Below are positions 1 through 9,888 of a stretch of 38,914 nt of DNA, in pieces (within the stretch, counting starts at the first letter, position 1; each line of letters starts with the position of its first letter). The DNA is from an uncultured Flavobacteriaceae bacterium (GTDB lineage Bacteria > Bacteroidota > Bacteroidia > Flavobacteriales > Flavobacteriaceae): contig CAJQMN010000050.1 of assembly GCA_905479435.1 (NCBI GenBank), forward strand, positions 1-38,914. Direction: 5' to 3'. Below the pieces are notes generated by a model that saw only the letters and a program-made list of their open reading frames with translations, had not been told where the DNA came from and ran no database searches. The position numbers were made by a program, and so were the translations under genes.

Positions 1-2
1 AA

Positions 3-806
3 TATGGCGTAAACAGAAATACTCTAGAAATTCAATTAGAATTCGCAAACTATTTAACTTTCAAAAAAAACAATCCTGTTGAGGCTATAAAAGTACTAGA
101 GAAGGCCATAACCCTTTCTTCTTCAAAATTTAAAACTGCTAAAATTAAATTAAAACTGGGAGAAGTATTAGTGTTTACAGGAAGGTTTAATAAAGCACTC
201 CTCTATTTTTCTCAGGTACAAACACAATTAAAAAACCACCCACTAGCTCAAGAAGCACGATTTAAAGTAGCACAAACATCCTATTTTAAGGGTGACTTTA
301 AATGGGCAAAATCTCAGTTGAAAATTCTTAAAGGATCCACAACACAGCTTATTGCTAATGATGCTGTTGATTTATTTTTAATTATTTCAGATAATGAACC
401 TAAAGATTCTATTCCTTCTGGGTTAATCGATTTTGCAAAAGCTGACTTATTAGCCTATCAAAATAAAAATATTGAAGCAATATCAACATACAACAAAATC
501 TTAGAAAAGTATCAGGGACAAACTATTGAAGATGAAGCTATGTTTAATCAAGCTTCCATTTATCTCAAAGAAAAACAATACACCAAGGCTATTGGTAATC
601 TTTTAAAAATAATTTCTATTAATGTTGATGGAATATTAGTAGATGATTCTTATTATTTATTGGCAGAAATCTATAAAAATAATATAAAAGACCCTCAAAA
701 AGCATCAGAATACTATCAAAAAATTATCTTTGAGAAACCTTCTAGTATTTACTTAGTTAATGCCAGAAAAAAATACCGAGAACTAAGAGGAGATGTGATT
801 AATTAA
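3..806 (+). CDS. TPR-repeat protein, 5' end outside window
   Basis: The reading frame is open from the first bases of the window, so the gene is cut by the left edge. The GTG at 171 that could serve as a start is internal, because matching TPR-like sequence continues upstream of it. The visible 267 residues are helical, with repeated tetratricopeptide signatures such as A-x-x-x-Y-N-x-I-L-x-K-Y near codon 160 and A-S-E-Y-Y-Q-K-I near the C-terminus. TPR arrays are scaffolds for protein-protein contacts, so no enzymatic role can be named. The gene leads a tight + strand series with the DUF4286 gene, a small membrane protein gene, rsmA and mgtE. The TPR assignment is good; the specific role is unknown. 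Confidence 0.75.
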   Translation, partial: YGVNRNTLEIQLEFANYLTFKKNNPVEAIKVLEKAITLSSSKFKTAKIKLKLGEVLVFTGRFNKALLYFSQVQTQLKNHPLAQEARFKVAQTSYFKGDFKWAKSQLKILKGSTTQLIANDAVDLFLIISDNEPKDSIPSGLIDFAKADLLAYQNKNIEAISTYNKILEKYQGQTIEDEAMFNQASIYLKEKQYTKAIGNLLKIISINVDGILVDDSYYLLAEIYKNNIKDPQKASEYYQKIIFEKPSSIYLVNARKKYRELRGDVIN

Positions 807-842
807 ATCAGCTTCTTAATTTTTTACCATTTTAAAAAACCT

Positions 843-1172
843 ATGTACATATATAATGTTACAGTGAATATAGACGAAAGCGTTCATAAAGAATGGCTTT
901 CTTGGATTCAAGTCCATATACAAAACGTATTAGCTACTGGAAGTTTTATTGCCGCAAAATTAACTCAAGTTTTAGTAGAAGAAGAAATGGGTGGGCTTAC
1001 TTACTCTATCCAATATACAGCAAATACTAAGGAGAATTTAAATGATTACTATACTCTTTATGCCCCAAAATTAAGAAGTGAAAGTATAAAAAGATTTGCA
1101 GATAAAATGATCTCGTTTAGAACAGAATTAAAGGTTGTCAAAGAATTTTATCCAACTAGCTCACATAATTAA
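843..1172 (+). CDS. DUF4286 family protein
   Basis: A 109-residue soluble protein starting M-Y-I-Y-N-V-T-V-N-I-D. It carries a conserved pattern of a short beta strand, an amphipathic helix with W-L-S-W-I, and the segment Y-S-I-Q-Y-T-A, which I recognise as the DUF4286 family of Bacteroidota. The biochemical function of the family is not known to me. The fold looks like a small ferredoxin-like alpha/beta domain (inference from the strand-helix order). It lies 36 bases after the TPR gene and 2 bases before the next gene, so it is probably in one transcript with rsmA and mgtE. Confidence 0.7.
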   Translation: MYIYNVTVNIDESVHKEWLSWIQVHIQNVLATGSFIAAKLTQVLVEEEMGGLTYSIQYTANTKENLNDYYTLYAPKLRSESIKRFADKMISFRTELKVVKEFYPTSSHN

Positions 1173-1174
1173 AC

Positions 1175-1366
1175 ATGAAATTAAAAACACCTTCTTCTAG
1201 GCGTTTCGTTATTTATACGGGAGTCGTACTTCTTATCTCTGGAGGATTTACGGGGTATTTATACTGGGGTATAGAGCCACAAGAATCATTTGGAGGTTTC
1301 CTTTGTGGAACAGGGCTTAGTCTATTGTTGTTTTATATTATTAGTAAAAAAATAAATGACAGTTAA
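1175..1366 (+). CDS. small two-helix membrane protein
   Basis: A 63-residue protein with a basic N-terminus and two hydrophobic segments, roughly residues 11-30 and 40-56, separated by a short [10 protein letters not shown] loop. It is predicted to be an inner-membrane hairpin. I do not recognise a named family. The start lies 2 bases after the DUF4286 stop and its last 11 bases overlap the start of rsmA. Such tight packing supports that it is a real, translationally coupled gene rather than a chance frame. Confidence 0.65.
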   Translation: MKLKTPSSRRFVIYTGVVLLISGGFTGYLYWGIEPQESFGGFLCGTGLSLLLFYIISKKINDS

Positions 1367-2159
1367 AGCAAAAAAACATCTAGGGCAACACTTTTTAAAT
1401 GATGAGGACACTGCAAAAAATATTGCAAATTCTTTGTCGGGGGTTGGATATGACACTGTTCTAGAAATTGGTCCAGGAATGGGTGTTTTAACAAAGTATT
1501 TATTAGAAAGTGAGGCACAAATTAATGTTATAGAAATTGACAGGGATTCGGTTGCATACTTAAATAATGATTTTAAAAATGAGCATGTAAAACTAGATAC
1601 GTCTAATACTAAATTTAAAATTATTGAAGGAGACTTTTTAAAACAAGATTTCCCAACTTTTTTTAATAAAAAGCAAGTTGCTGTTATCGGGAATTACCCC
1701 TATAATATTTCTTCTCAAATTATATTTAAAGCCATTGAAAATCGAGAATACATTCCCGAACTATCTGGTATGTTTCAAAAAGAAGTTGCTAAAAGAATTG
1801 CAGAAAAGGAGGGAAGCAAGGTATATGGAATTATATCTGTACTGACACAAGCATTTTTTGATGTAGAATACTTATTTACTGTACCTCCAAGTGTTTTTAA
1901 TCCTCCTCCAAAAGTAGATTCTGGTGTTATACGGCTTATTAGAAAAAAAGATTTTTCTCTATCGGTAGATGAAAAATTGTTTTTTAGAGTCGTAAAAACA
2001 GCGTTTAATCAACGTCGTAAAATGCTGAGAAGTAGTTTAAAATCTTTTAAACTTTCGGATACCTTAAAAGAAGATGCTATATTTGCGATGCGGCCAGAAC
2101 AATTGTCTGTAAGCGAGTTTATTAAACTCACGCATAAAATAGCAACTGATGTCATTTGA
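1356..2159 (+). CDS. rsmA: 16S rRNA (A1518/A1519-N6) dimethyltransferase RsmA/KsgA
   Basis: SAM-dependent enzyme that dimethylates the two adjacent adenosines in the 3' terminal helix of 16S rRNA during late 30S assembly. The 267-residue length is normal. The N-terminus has the family signature K-K-H-L-G-Q-H-F-L, the SAM-binding loop E-I-G-P-G-M-G is at residues 37-43, and the catalytic motif appears as G-N-Y-P-Y-N-I-S (NxPY). The basic C-terminal domain F-N-Q-R-R-K-M-L-R is also present. The ATG overlaps the upstream small membrane gene by 11 bases, and its own end overlaps mgtE by 11 bases, which suggests translational coupling through the series. Confidence 0.97.
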   Translation: MTVKAKKHLGQHFLNDEDTAKNIANSLSGVGYDTVLEIGPGMGVLTKYLLESEAQINVIEIDRDSVAYLNNDFKNEHVKLDTSNTKFKIIEGDFLKQDFPTFFNKKQVAVIGNYPYNISSQIIFKAIENREYIPELSGMFQKEVAKRIAEKEGSKVYGIISVLTQAFFDVEYLFTVPPSVFNPPPKVDSGVIRLIRKKDFSLSVDEKLFFRVVKTAFNQRRKMLRSSLKSFKLSDTLKEDAIFAMRPEQLSVSEFIKLTHKIATDVI

Positions 2160-3498
2160 AATCACAAACGAACTTTTAGCAAACATTACTTCTTACATAG
2201 AAGCATCTAATGACAAGCGAATTGTCGCTTTGTTTGAGGAAATGCATTACGCTGATGTTGCCGAAATTTTAGACGAGCTTGCTTTTGATGATGTTATCTA
2301 CATTATAAAACTTATTGATAGCGAAAAAACTTCTGCAGTTCTTATGGAACTTGATGAGGATATTCGTGAAAAGATTCTTCAAAAGCTCTCTGCTAAAGAA
2401 ATTGCCGAAGAAGTTGAAGAGCTTGATTCTGATGATGCGGCGGATATTATTGGAGAACTATCAGAGGAAAGACAAGAGGCGGTAATGTCTCAAATTGAAG
2501 ATGAGGAGCATGTAAAAGAAATTGAGGAACTACTTACCTATGACGAGGATTCTGCCGGTGGGTTAATGGCAAAAGAATTGGTAAAGGTTAATGAAAACTG
2601 GAGCGTTCTTAAATGTGTGAGAGAAATGCGTTCACAAGCAGGGGAGGTAACAAGAGTTCATTCTATATATGTAGTCGATGATGATAAAAAATTAAAAGGA
2701 CGATTATCTTTAAAAGACTTGCTAATAACTTCAACAAAGACAGCTATTTCAGAAGTTTATATCCCTAAAGTTGATTTTGTAAATGTTCATGACAACCTAG
2801 ACGAAGTCTCTAATAAAATGCGAAAATATGATTTAGAGGCAATACCTGTTGTAGATAACGATGGTGTTTTATTGGGAAGAATTACAATTGATGATATCGT
2901 AGACATTATTAAAGAAGAGGCGGACAAAGATTATCAATTAGCCGCTGGTTTAACACAAGATGTTGAAGCCGATGATAGTATTTTGCAATTAACCAAAGCG
3001 CGATTGCCTTGGTTATTTTTAGGGCTTTTAGGAGGGGTAGGAGCCTTTTTAATTATGCAAATGTTTGAAAATACTTTTGAAGAAAATGCAGTTTTATTCT
3101 TTTTTACACCTTTAATTGCTGCAATGGCTGGAAATGTAGGTGTACAATCCTCAGCAATTATTGTTCAAGGATTAGCAAATGATGATGTAAAAGGAAGTAT
3201 TAATAGTCGATTAATAAAAGAAATGTTATTGGCAGCTCTTAATGGGCTTGTATTGGCCATATTTTTATTTGGTTTTGTTTGGTTGTGCGAAGGTAAAGTA
3301 AATACTGCTTTAGCCATTTCAGTTTCTCTTGTGGCAGTTATTATTGTTGCTGGATTAATAGGAACTTTTGTGCCATTATTTCTAGACAAAAGAGGAATAG
3401 ACCCTGCAATTGCAACCGGCCCGTTTATTACAACCAGTAATGATATTTTTGGGATTTTAATTTATTTTATGATTGCAAAAATTATTCTAGGAATATAA
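2149..3498 (+). CDS. mgtE: magnesium transporter MgtE
   Basis: Mg2+ channel/transporter of the inner membrane. The 449 residues show the usual order. An acidic helical MgtE N domain covers about residues 10-130 (L-x-E-L-D-E-D-I-R, [12 protein letters not shown]). A pair of CBS domains follows at about 135-255. The C-terminal channel of about five membrane helices starts near 285 and includes [14 protein letters not shown] and the terminal T-T-S-N-D-I-F-G. In the family, the cytosolic N and CBS domains sense Mg2+ and gate the pore. It overlaps rsmA by 11 bases and ends 3 bases from the convergent methyltransferase gene. Confidence 0.96.
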   Translation: MSFEITNELLANITSYIEASNDKRIVALFEEMHYADVAEILDELAFDDVIYIIKLIDSEKTSAVLMELDEDIREKILQKLSAKEIAEEVEELDSDDAADIIGELSEERQEAVMSQIEDEEHVKEIEELLTYDEDSAGGLMAKELVKVNENWSVLKCVREMRSQAGEVTRVHSIYVVDDDKKLKGRLSLKDLLITSTKTAISEVYIPKVDFVNVHDNLDEVSNKMRKYDLEAIPVVDNDGVLLGRITIDDIVDIIKEEADKDYQLAAGLTQDVEADDSILQLTKARLPWLFLGLLGGVGAFLIMQMFENTFEENAVLFFFTPLIAAMAGNVGVQSSAIIVQGLANDDVKGSINSRLIKEMLLAALNGLVLAIFLFGFVWLCEGKVNTALAISVSLVAVIIVAGLIGTFVPLFLDKRGIDPAIATGPFITTSNDIFGILIYFMIAKIILGI

Positions 3499-3501
3499 AA
3501 G

Positions 3502-4029
3502 TTACTGTATTTTTTGAAATAAATCCCATAGAACCACTCCACAACTCACAGAAATATTTAAAGAATGTTTAGTTCCCTTCTGAGGAATTTCAACACAATA
3601 ATCTGCAGCAGAAACAACTTCCTGTTGCACTCCTTTTACCTCGTTTCCAAACACAACGGCAATTTTATTCTTTGTACATGGAGTAAACTGATCTAACATT
3701 ACACTGTTTTCTACTTGTTCTATAGCAGCTACTTCAATTCCTTTAGCTTTTAACTCTTTTACAAGAGTTAAAGTATCCTCTTTATATTCCCAATCAACAG
3801 ATTCAGTTGCTCCTAGAGCTGTTTTATGAATGTCTCTGTGGGGAGGTTTCGCGGTTATTCCACATAGGTAAATTTTCTCAACCAAAAATGCATCGCTTGT
3901 TCTAAAAACAGAACCAATATTATTTAAACTTCTAATATTATCAAGGACTACAATAATGGGTGTTTTGGCCGTCTTTTTAAACGTAGAAACGGAGATACGT
4001 CCTAGTTCGTTATTTCTTAGTTTTCTCAT
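3502..4029 (-). CDS. TrmH/SpoU-family RNA 2'-O-methyltransferase
   Basis: A 175-residue SPOUT-class enzyme predicted to methylate a ribose 2'-OH in tRNA or rRNA with SAM. All three SpoU motifs are visible: motif 1 D-N-I-R-S-L-N-N-I-G-S-V-F-R-T, motif 2 V-V-F-G-N-E-V-K-G-V, and motif 3 H-S-L-N-I-S-V-S-C-G. The last is part of the trefoil knot that binds SAM. It lacks the N-terminal substrate-binding extension seen in longer relatives, so it is a short, TrmL/TrmH-like type and the target nucleotide cannot be named. It is divergent from mutS with 64 bases between them and convergent with mgtE. Confidence 0.9.
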   Translation of the reverse strand: MRKLRNNELGRISVSTFKKTAKTPIIVVLDNIRSLNNIGSVFRTSDAFLVEKIYLCGITAKPPHRDIHKTALGATESVDWEYKEDTLTLVKELKAKGIEVAAIEQVENSVMLDQFTPCTKNKIAVVFGNEVKGVQQEVVSAADYCVEIPQKGTKHSLNISVSCGVVLWDLFQKIQ

Positions 4030-4093
4030 AAAAAGTTCTATCTTTAAACGCTTATTGCAAACAACAGTAAAACTAACTGAAAAATTCTAAAAT

Positions 4094-6703
4094 TTGGCAA
4101 AATCTACCACCAAAAAGGTAACGCCTTTAATGAAACAATACAATTCTATCAAAGGAAAGTATCCAGATGCAATGTTGCTTTTTCGTGTTGGTGACTTTTA
4201 TGAAACTTTTGGTGACGATGCTGTAAAGGCAGCTGGTGTTTTAGGAATTATTCTCACTAAAAGAGGGGCTGGTAGTGAAACTGAAACTGCATTAGCGGGG
4301 TTTCCACATCACTCTTTGAACACCTATTTACCAAAATTGGTAAAAGCTGGAATGCGTGTAGCTATATGTGATCAATTGGAGAATCCAAAAATGACAAAAA
4401 CCATCGTAAAACGCGGTGTTACAGAATTAATAACCCCTGGGGTTTCATTAAATGACGAAGTATTACAAGTAAAATCTAATAATTTTTTAGCGGCTGTTCA
4501 TTTTGGAAAACGACTACTAGGAGTTTCTTTTTTAGATGTTTCTACGGGTGAATATTTGTTAGCTCAAGGAAACGAGGAGTATATCGATAAGCTGCTTCAG
4601 AATTTTAACCCGTCTGAGGTATTGGTTCAAAAACAATACAAACAAAAATTTAAAGAGCTCTTTGAAGATCGTTTTTATACATTTTACTTAGAAGATTGGG
4701 TGTTTCAAAAAGATTATGGGTTCGAAACTTTGAATACTCATTTTAATGTCAACTCTTTAAAAGGGTTTGGCGTTCAAGAATTGCCTGAAGGAATTATTGC
4801 CGCTGGGGCAGTTTTATATTATTTGTCAGAAACTCAACACAACAAGTTAAAACACATTCAAAATATTAGTAGAATTGCTGAAGATAATTATGTTTGGATG
4901 GATCGTTTTACGATTCGAAATTTAGAACTGTATCATCCAAATTCTTTAAACGCTGTTACTTTACTTAATGTTATTGATAAAACAATATCTCCAATGGGAG
5001 GGAGGTTGTTAAAGCGTTGGTTAGCGCTACCATTAAAGCAAGTAGAAAAAATTCAATACCGGCAGGAATTGGTAAAATACTGCATAGAAAATGACGATTT
5101 TCTGGAGACAATTCAATATCAATTACAACAAATTAGTGATATAGAGCGCTTAATTTCAAAAGTGGCAACTGGTAAAGTTTCTCCACGAGAAACAGTTTTA
5201 TTAAAAGATTCTTTAAACGCTGTTTTACCAATAAAAGAAAAGGCTTTAGCTAGTGAAAATAAATCCATTAAAAACCTTGGTGATCAATTTTTAGATTGTT
5301 CTAATATAATTTCAAAAATAAATACGTTTTTATTCGACAATGCCCCGGTAAACATAAATAAAGGGGGGGCTATTGCTAATGGGGTCTCTCAGGAATTAGA
5401 CGATTTACGAGCAATTTCTAGTTCGGGAAAGGAGTATCTAGATCATATGCTGGCTAGAGAAACTGAGAGGACAGCAATTCCAAGTTTAAAAATTGCTTTT
5501 AATAATGTTTTTGGGTATTATATTGAGGTTAGAAATACACATAAGGATAAAGTTCCTGACGAATGGGTTCGAAAACAAACCCTAGTTAATGCAGAAAGAT
5601 ACATTACTGAAGAGCTCAAAGAATATGAAACAAAAATTCTGGGCGCAGAAGAAAAGATTAAAGAATTAGAGCAACAGCTTTTTGCAGATTTGGTTCACTA
5701 TATTATACAATTTGTTCAGCCCATTCAACAAAATGCAAAAACAATTGCTCAAATAGATTGTTTGTTGTCTTTTGCAGTTTTAGCGGTTTCAAATAATTAT
5801 GTTTGTCCAATAGTTGATGAAAGTACCGATATAGAAATTAAAAATGGTCGTCATCCTGTCATAGAAAAACAACTCCCAATTGGTGAAGAATATATTGCAA
5901 ACGATGTTGTATTAAACAGGAATCAGCAACAAATTATTATGATTACTGGACCAAATATGTCTGGTAAATCTGCTATTCTTAGACAAACAGCATTAATTGT
6001 TCTATTAGCTCAAATGGGAAGTTATGTTCCTGCTCAGAACGCAAAAATTGGAGTAGTTGATAAAATCTTTACGAGAGTAGGTGCAAGTGATAATATTTCT
6101 ATGGGAGAATCTACTTTTATGGTAGAAATGAATGAAACTGCCTCTATTCTTAATAACATTTCTGAAAGAAGTTTAGTTTTATTAGATGAAATTGGGCGAG
6201 GAACTTCAACCTATGATGGAATTTCAATAGCTTGGGCAATTGCAGAGTATTTACACGAACACCCTTCTAAAGCAAAAACCCTTTTTGCAACACATTATCA
6301 TGAGCTGAATGAAATGACAACTACTTTTGAGCGCATTAAAAACTATAATGTTTCTGTTAAAGAATTAAAAGACACTATTATTTTCTTAAGAAAGCTTGTT
6401 GCTGGTGGAAGTAATCACAGTTTTGGTATTCATGTTGCTAAATTGGCTGGAATGCCAAATCAAGTAATTCACAGAGCCTCTAAAATACTTAAGCAATTAG
6501 AAAAGAAACAAACAAGTGAAGCGGTAAAAGACACCTTAAAAAATGTTCAGCATGATGACATGCAGCTAAGTTTCTTTCAATTAGATGATCCTTTACTCGA
6601 AGACTTAAGAGAAGAAATATTAACAACCAATTTAGACGCCCTAACCCCCATTGAAGCCCTCATGAAATTGAATGAAATAAAGCGCATGTTAACAAAAAAA
6701 TAA
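4094..6703 (+). CDS. mutS: DNA mismatch repair protein MutS
   Basis: Mismatch-recognition ATPase of 869 residues. The mismatch-contacting F-Y-E is at residues 35-37 (G-D-F-Y-E-T-F). The connector, lever and clamp domains follow, then the ABC-type ATPase with Walker A G-P-N-M-S-G-K-S near residue 619, where the family usually has G-P-N-M-G-G-K. The Walker B/signature region [12 protein letters not shown] and A-T-H-Y-H-E-L come next. The start is TTG: an in-frame TAA lies only 3 bases before it (4088-4090), and the next ATG (4130, residue 13) would still keep the F-Y-E motif, so translation could begin at either. No mutL is in the window. Confidence 0.97.
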   Translation: MAKSTTKKVTPLMKQYNSIKGKYPDAMLLFRVGDFYETFGDDAVKAAGVLGIILTKRGAGSETETALAGFPHHSLNTYLPKLVKAGMRVAICDQLENPKMTKTIVKRGVTELITPGVSLNDEVLQVKSNNFLAAVHFGKRLLGVSFLDVSTGEYLLAQGNEEYIDKLLQNFNPSEVLVQKQYKQKFKELFEDRFYTFYLEDWVFQKDYGFETLNTHFNVNSLKGFGVQELPEGIIAAGAVLYYLSETQHNKLKHIQNISRIAEDNYVWMDRFTIRNLELYHPNSLNAVTLLNVIDKTISPMGGRLLKRWLALPLKQVEKIQYRQELVKYCIENDDFLETIQYQLQQISDIERLISKVATGKVSPRETVLLKDSLNAVLPIKEKALASENKSIKNLGDQFLDCSNIISKINTFLFDNAPVNINKGGAIANGVSQELDDLRAISSSGKEYLDHMLARETERTAIPSLKIAFNNVFGYYIEVRNTHKDKVPDEWVRKQTLVNAERYITEELKEYETKILGAEEKIKELEQQLFADLVHYIIQFVQPIQQNAKTIAQIDCLLSFAVLAVSNNYVCPIVDESTDIEIKNGRHPVIEKQLPIGEEYIANDVVLNRNQQQIIMITGPNMSGKSAILRQTALIVLLAQMGSYVPAQNAKIGVVDKIFTRVGASDNISMGESTFMVEMNETASILNNISERSLVLLDEIGRGTSTYDGISIAWAIAEYLHEHPSKAKTLFATHYHELNEMTTTFERIKNYNVSVKELKDTIIFLRKLVAGGSNHSFGIHVAKLAGMPNQVIHRASKILKQLEKKQTSEAVKDTLKNVQHDDMQLSFFQLDDPLLEDLREEILTTNLDALTPIEALMKLNEIKRMLTKK

Positions 6704-6753
6704 ACGCAACAGCTGATCTACAATTATTCTGTTCTTTTATGTTCAATCTTTAT

Positions 6754-6761
6754 TATATTTG
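6754..6761 (+). promoter_or_regulatory. -7 promoter box TATATTTG
   Basis: A perfect match to the Bacteroidota -7 consensus TAnnTTTG lies 7 bases before the ATG at 6769. Transcription should begin about 7 bases downstream of the box, so the tatA message would be leaderless or nearly so. The box also argues against the earlier ATG at 6739, which would lie upstream of it. Confidence 0.55.
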
Positions 6762-6768
6762 TGGTCTT

Positions 6769-7053
6769 ATGTTAGGAAGTTTTCTATTTATTGGTGGTCC
6801 GGAAATTTTTATTATCGTTCTTATTGTGGTTATGGTGTTTGGCGCCGATAAAATTCCTGAAATAGCAAGAGGTCTAGGCAAAGGGATGCGTCAAGTAAAA
6901 GACGCCACAAATGATATTAAAAAGGAAATAAATGATAGTGCAAAAGAGCAAGGAATAGATACAGACTTAGCTAAGGGAATCAAAAAAGAAATTAGCAATG
7001 CAAAAGAAAGCCTTGATGAAATGACGGGTCCAATTAAACGTAATTTTAAATAA
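6769..7053 (+). CDS. tatA: TatA/E-type twin-arginine translocase component
   Basis: A 94-residue protein with one N-terminal membrane helix (E-I-F-I-I-V-L-I-V-V-M-V) followed by the Tat hinge F-G-A-D-K-I-P-E and an amphipathic helix A-R-G-L-G-K-G-M-R-Q-V-K. A charged, disordered tail follows. TatA proteins oligomerise around TatBC to let folded proteins with RR signal peptides cross the inner membrane. I chose the ATG at 6769 because the helix then sits at the very N-terminus and a -7 box lies just upstream; an in-frame ATG at 6739 would add ten residues. No tatC is in the window, and a second tatA-type gene lies near 20.6 kb. Confidence 0.85.
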   Translation: MLGSFLFIGGPEIFIIVLIVVMVFGADKIPEIARGLGKGMRQVKDATNDIKKEINDSAKEQGIDTDLAKGIKKEISNAKESLDEMTGPIKRNFK

Positions 7054-7130
7054 TCTCTTTTCGTAAAAAACCTCTTGACTATCTAGCGGATTGCTTTTTA
7101 ATTTTAAAGTGAATGGTTAGCTATTGTTTT

Positions 7131-7772
7131 TTAACACACCCTGCTAATGGTAAGCCCGTCTCTTATCGGCAATAAAACGGTTTCAACCCTACTATCAGTA
7201 TTTAACAATGTGTTGTATTCTAGAAGGGCTTTAGTATCTTGATCTTTGGGGTCTAATTTCTCCACAACTTTTCCACTCCATAAAACATTATCAGATAAAA
7301 TAACCCCTCCCTTATTCATTTTATCAATAATTAAATGAAAATAATTGCTATAATTAGATTTATCAGCATCAATAAAAACGAAATCAAATTTTTTATTTAA
7401 AGTAGGGATAATTTCTAATGCAGGACCTACATGTTGATAAATTTTACTTCGATATCCAGATTTTTCAAAATACTTATTTTGTAAATCCACTAACTCTTCA
7501 TTTTTATCTATAGTGTCAATACTTCCATCATCGGATAAGCCTTCTGCAATACAAATTGCTGAATATCCTGTATAGGTGCCAATTTCTAGACTATTTTTTG
7601 GTTGTACTAGCTTAGAAATCATTGAAAGAACACGGCCTTGAAAGGCACCACTTAACATTCTTGGATTGATTATTTTTTGCCAGGTCTCTTTAGTTAACTC
7701 TTGTAATATTAACGGCTCTATTTGTGAATGATTAACTGAATAATCATCTATTTTTTCCGGTAAAAAATTCAT
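7131..7772 (-). CDS. SAM-dependent O-methyltransferase, CCoAOMT-like
   Basis: A 213-residue class I methyltransferase of the O-methyltransferase_3 (caffeoyl-CoA/catechol OMT-like) family. The SAM loop L-E-I-G-T-Y-T-G-Y-S-A is at about residues 67-77. The acidic ribose-binding residue is in I-D-T-I-D-K-N-E, and the metal-binding F-I-D-A-D-K-S-N-Y and S-D-N-V-L-W-S-G motifs follow. Family members use a divalent cation to methylate hydroxyls of small aromatic or other metabolites; the substrate here is unknown. It is a single gene on the minus strand with its own promoter box at 7800-7807. Confidence 0.9.
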   Translation of the reverse strand: MNFLPEKIDDYSVNHSQIEPLILQELTKETWQKIINPRMLSGAFQGRVLSMISKLVQPKNSLEIGTYTGYSAICIAEGLSDDGSIDTIDKNEELVDLQNKYFEKSGYRSKIYQHVGPALEIIPTLNKKFDFVFIDADKSNYSNYFHLIIDKMNKGGVILSDNVLWSGKVVEKLDPKDQDTKALLEYNTLLNTDSRVETVLLPIRDGLTISRVC

Positions 7773-7799
7773 GTTGTATTAAGCGTTTTTTCTAGAAGT

Positions 7800-7807
7800 C
7801 AAATATA
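7800..7807 (-). promoter_or_regulatory. -7 promoter box TATATTTG (minus strand)
   Basis: On the minus strand the bases read TATATTTG, a perfect TAnnTTTG match, 27 bases upstream of the O-methyltransferase ATG. No clear TTG -33 element is seen at the usual 17-23 base spacing. Confidence 0.5.
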
Positions 7808-7974
7808 CATTATTTTTATACCTCTCTATTAATTAGAGCCCTTAACGGTTAATTGATTGGCTAGAAACAACCCTTGTTTTATAAAATGAAATATATGATT
7901 CTCTTATGCCTAAATTAAACTAGATTTATATCTGATGATATTTAGTACTTTTACAAAACCTAATTAATACCATT

Positions 7975-8793
7975 ATGTCTGTAGCTAAAAAACAATATAA
8001 GAGAATAACTACCAAATCTCTGGTAGAGATGAAAGCAAACGGAGAAAAAATTTCTATGTTAACAGCATATGATTATACCATGGCAAAAATTGTTGATGGT
8101 GCTGGAATAGATGTAATTCTAGTTGGAGACTCAGCGTCAAATGTAATGGCTGGTCACGAAACAACCTTGCCTATTACTTTGAATGAGATGATTTATCATG
8201 CTAGTTCGGTAGTAAGAGCTGTTGAGCGTTCTTTAGTTGTTGTAGATTTACCTTTTGGTAGCTATCAATCTGACCCTAAGGAAGCACTTCGTTCTGCAAT
8301 TAGAATTATGAAAGAAAGTGGAGGGCACTCGATAAAAGTTGAAGGGGGAAAGGAAATTAAAGAATCGATTAAACGAATTCTTAATGCAGGTATTCCTGTT
8401 ATGGGTCATTTAGGTTTAACGCCACAATCTATCTATAAGTTTGGGACATATACCGTTAGGGCTAAAGAAGAAGAAGAAGCAGAAAAATTACTAGAAGATG
8501 CGTTAATGCTTGAAAGACTAGGCTGCTTTGCTTTAGTTTTAGAAAAAGTTCCTGCTGCTTTAGCCGAAAGAGTCGCGAAATCGATTACTATTCCTGTTAT
8601 TGGAATTGGTGCCGGAGGTGGTGTTGATGGACAGGTATTAGTAACGCATGATATGCTAGGAATGACTCATGAATTTCACCCTCGGTTTTTAAGAAGATAC
8701 CTAGATTTATACTCAGAAATGACTACTGCTTTTGAAAGCTATATTTCTGATGTGAAAAGTAAAGATTTCCCTAGCGAAAAAGAACAATATTAG
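7975..8793 (+). CDS. panB: 3-methyl-2-oxobutanoate hydroxymethyltransferase (ketopantoate synthase)
   Basis: First committed enzyme of pantothenate/CoA synthesis: it transfers a hydroxymethyl group from 5,10-methylenetetrahydrofolate to 2-oxoisovalerate, giving ketopantoate. The 272-residue TIM barrel shows the metal-binding G-D-S-A-S-N at 51-56, V-V-D-L-P-F-G-S-Y at 89-97, K-V-E-G-G at 121-125, H-L-G-L-T-P-Q-S at 145-152 and the catalytic Glu in V-L-E-K-V-P (E190). No other pan gene is near. The next gene, a D-2-hydroxyacid dehydrogenase, begins 4 bases after the stop, so the two are probably co-transcribed. A near -7 box (TACTTTTA, 7 of 8) lies about 26 bases before the start. Confidence 0.97.
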   Translation: MSVAKKQYKRITTKSLVEMKANGEKISMLTAYDYTMAKIVDGAGIDVILVGDSASNVMAGHETTLPITLNEMIYHASSVVRAVERSLVVVDLPFGSYQSDPKEALRSAIRIMKESGGHSIKVEGGKEIKESIKRILNAGIPVMGHLGLTPQSIYKFGTYTVRAKEEEEAEKLLEDALMLERLGCFALVLEKVPAALAERVAKSITIPVIGIGAGGGVDGQVLVTHDMLGMTHEFHPRFLRRYLDLYSEMTTAFESYISDVKSKDFPSEKEQY

Positions 8794-8797
8794 GATT

Positions 8798-9748
8798 GTG
8801 AAAATTCTTCATTTAGACACAAATCATCCTACTTTACTAAAACAGCTTAATGCGGCTGGTTTTGAAAATCATGAAGATTATACTTCTTCTAAAAGTGAAA
8901 TTGAAAAAAAGATTCACAATTATGACGGCATCATAATTAGAAGTAGGTTTTCTATTGATAAATACTTTTTACAACAAGCAAGCAAACTTAAGTTTATTGG
9001 TAGGGTTGGAGCAGGCCTTGAAAATATAGATTGCGTATTCGCCAAATCTAAAAAAATTAAACTTATTGCTGCTCCTGAAGGAAACAGAAATGCTGTGGGG
9101 GAACACGCATTAGGAATGCTACTCTCACTTTTTAATAAGCTCAACAAAGCAGATAAAGAGGTTAAGAAAGGTGTGTGGCTTAGAGAGGATAACAGAGGAG
9201 TAGAATTGGATGGGAAAACAATCGGCATAATTGGATATGGAAACACTGGGAAATCTTTTGCTAAAAAACTTCGTGGTTTTGATGTTACTGTTTTATGTTA
9301 CGACATTAAACCATCTGTTGGTGATGAAAACTGCAAACAGGTTTCTCTAGGAGAGCTACAAAAAAAGGCTGATGTTGTAAGTATTCATGTTCCACAAACA
9401 GCTCTTACAGAAAAAATGATAAACACTTCTTTTATCAGGAGTTTTACAAATAATTTTTGGTTGATCAATACAGCTCGAGGAAAATCTGTGGTAACAGAAG
9501 ATTTGGTTTTGGGATTAAAATCTGGGAAAATACTGGGTGCAGGATTGGATGTCTTAGAGTATGAAAAATCCTCTTTCGAAAATCTATTTTCAGAAAATCT
9601 AATGCCCGATGCATTTAAACACTTGGTTGTAGCTGAAAATGTATTGTTGTCGCCTCATGTAGGGGGATGGACTCAAGAAAGCAAGGAGAAATTAGCGCAA
9701 ACCATTGTTTCTAAAATTAGAAAAAATTTTACTTCACGTAAAATTTAA
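8798..9748 (+). CDS. D-isomer-specific 2-hydroxyacid dehydrogenase (PGDH-like)
   Basis: NAD(P)-dependent oxidoreductase of 316 residues with the standard split catalytic domain and Rossmann insert. The cofactor loop G-Y-G-N-T-G is at 146-151. The catalytic Arg is R227 in N-T-A-R-G-K, the Glu lies in G-L-D-V-L-E-Y-E (about 254-256), and the catalytic His is H287 in S-P-H-V-G-G. There is no C-terminal ACT domain, so it is not a long-form SerA. Annotation as 3-phosphoglycerate dehydrogenase is possible but the substrate cannot be read from sequence. The start is GTG, 4 bases after panB, which ties it to pantothenate synthesis as one possible role. Confidence 0.88.
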   Translation: MKILHLDTNHPTLLKQLNAAGFENHEDYTSSKSEIEKKIHNYDGIIIRSRFSIDKYFLQQASKLKFIGRVGAGLENIDCVFAKSKKIKLIAAPEGNRNAVGEHALGMLLSLFNKLNKADKEVKKGVWLREDNRGVELDGKTIGIIGYGNTGKSFAKKLRGFDVTVLCYDIKPSVGDENCKQVSLGELQKKADVVSIHVPQTALTEKMINTSFIRSFTNNFWLINTARGKSVVTEDLVLGLKSGKILGAGLDVLEYEKSSFENLFSENLMPDAFKHLVVAENVLLSPHVGGWTQESKEKLAQTIVSKIRKNFTSRKI

Positions 9749-9888
9749 CATACTAAAACTCTAATTTACAATACTTTAGGTGTTTTTCTTAAAAACCACC
9801 ATCTCAAGAACATCCATCTTATAAAGAATTCAATGATTAGAATAAAAGACATTAAATTAGCCAACAGAAACCTAAAAAATCATATCAA

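Noticed and set aside
1-806. The first gene as a pseudogene or a short protein starting at the GTG at 171
   Set aside because: The frame continues with similar helical sequence to the first bases of the window, so it is simply cut by the edge.
6739-6768. Upstream ATG of the first tatA as the true start
   Set aside because: It would place ten extra residues before the membrane helix and lies upstream of the -7 box; the ATG at 6769 fits the family better.
9733-9748. TTCACGT core near the end of the 2-hydroxyacid dehydrogenase gene as a third parS site
   Set aside because: Only about 11 of 16 consensus positions match, symmetry is poor and it lies inside coding sequence.
9779-9803. GGTG-T5 / A5-CCACC imperfect hairpin after the 2-hydroxyacid dehydrogenase as a terminator
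   Set aside because: It has a bulge and is not followed by a T run.
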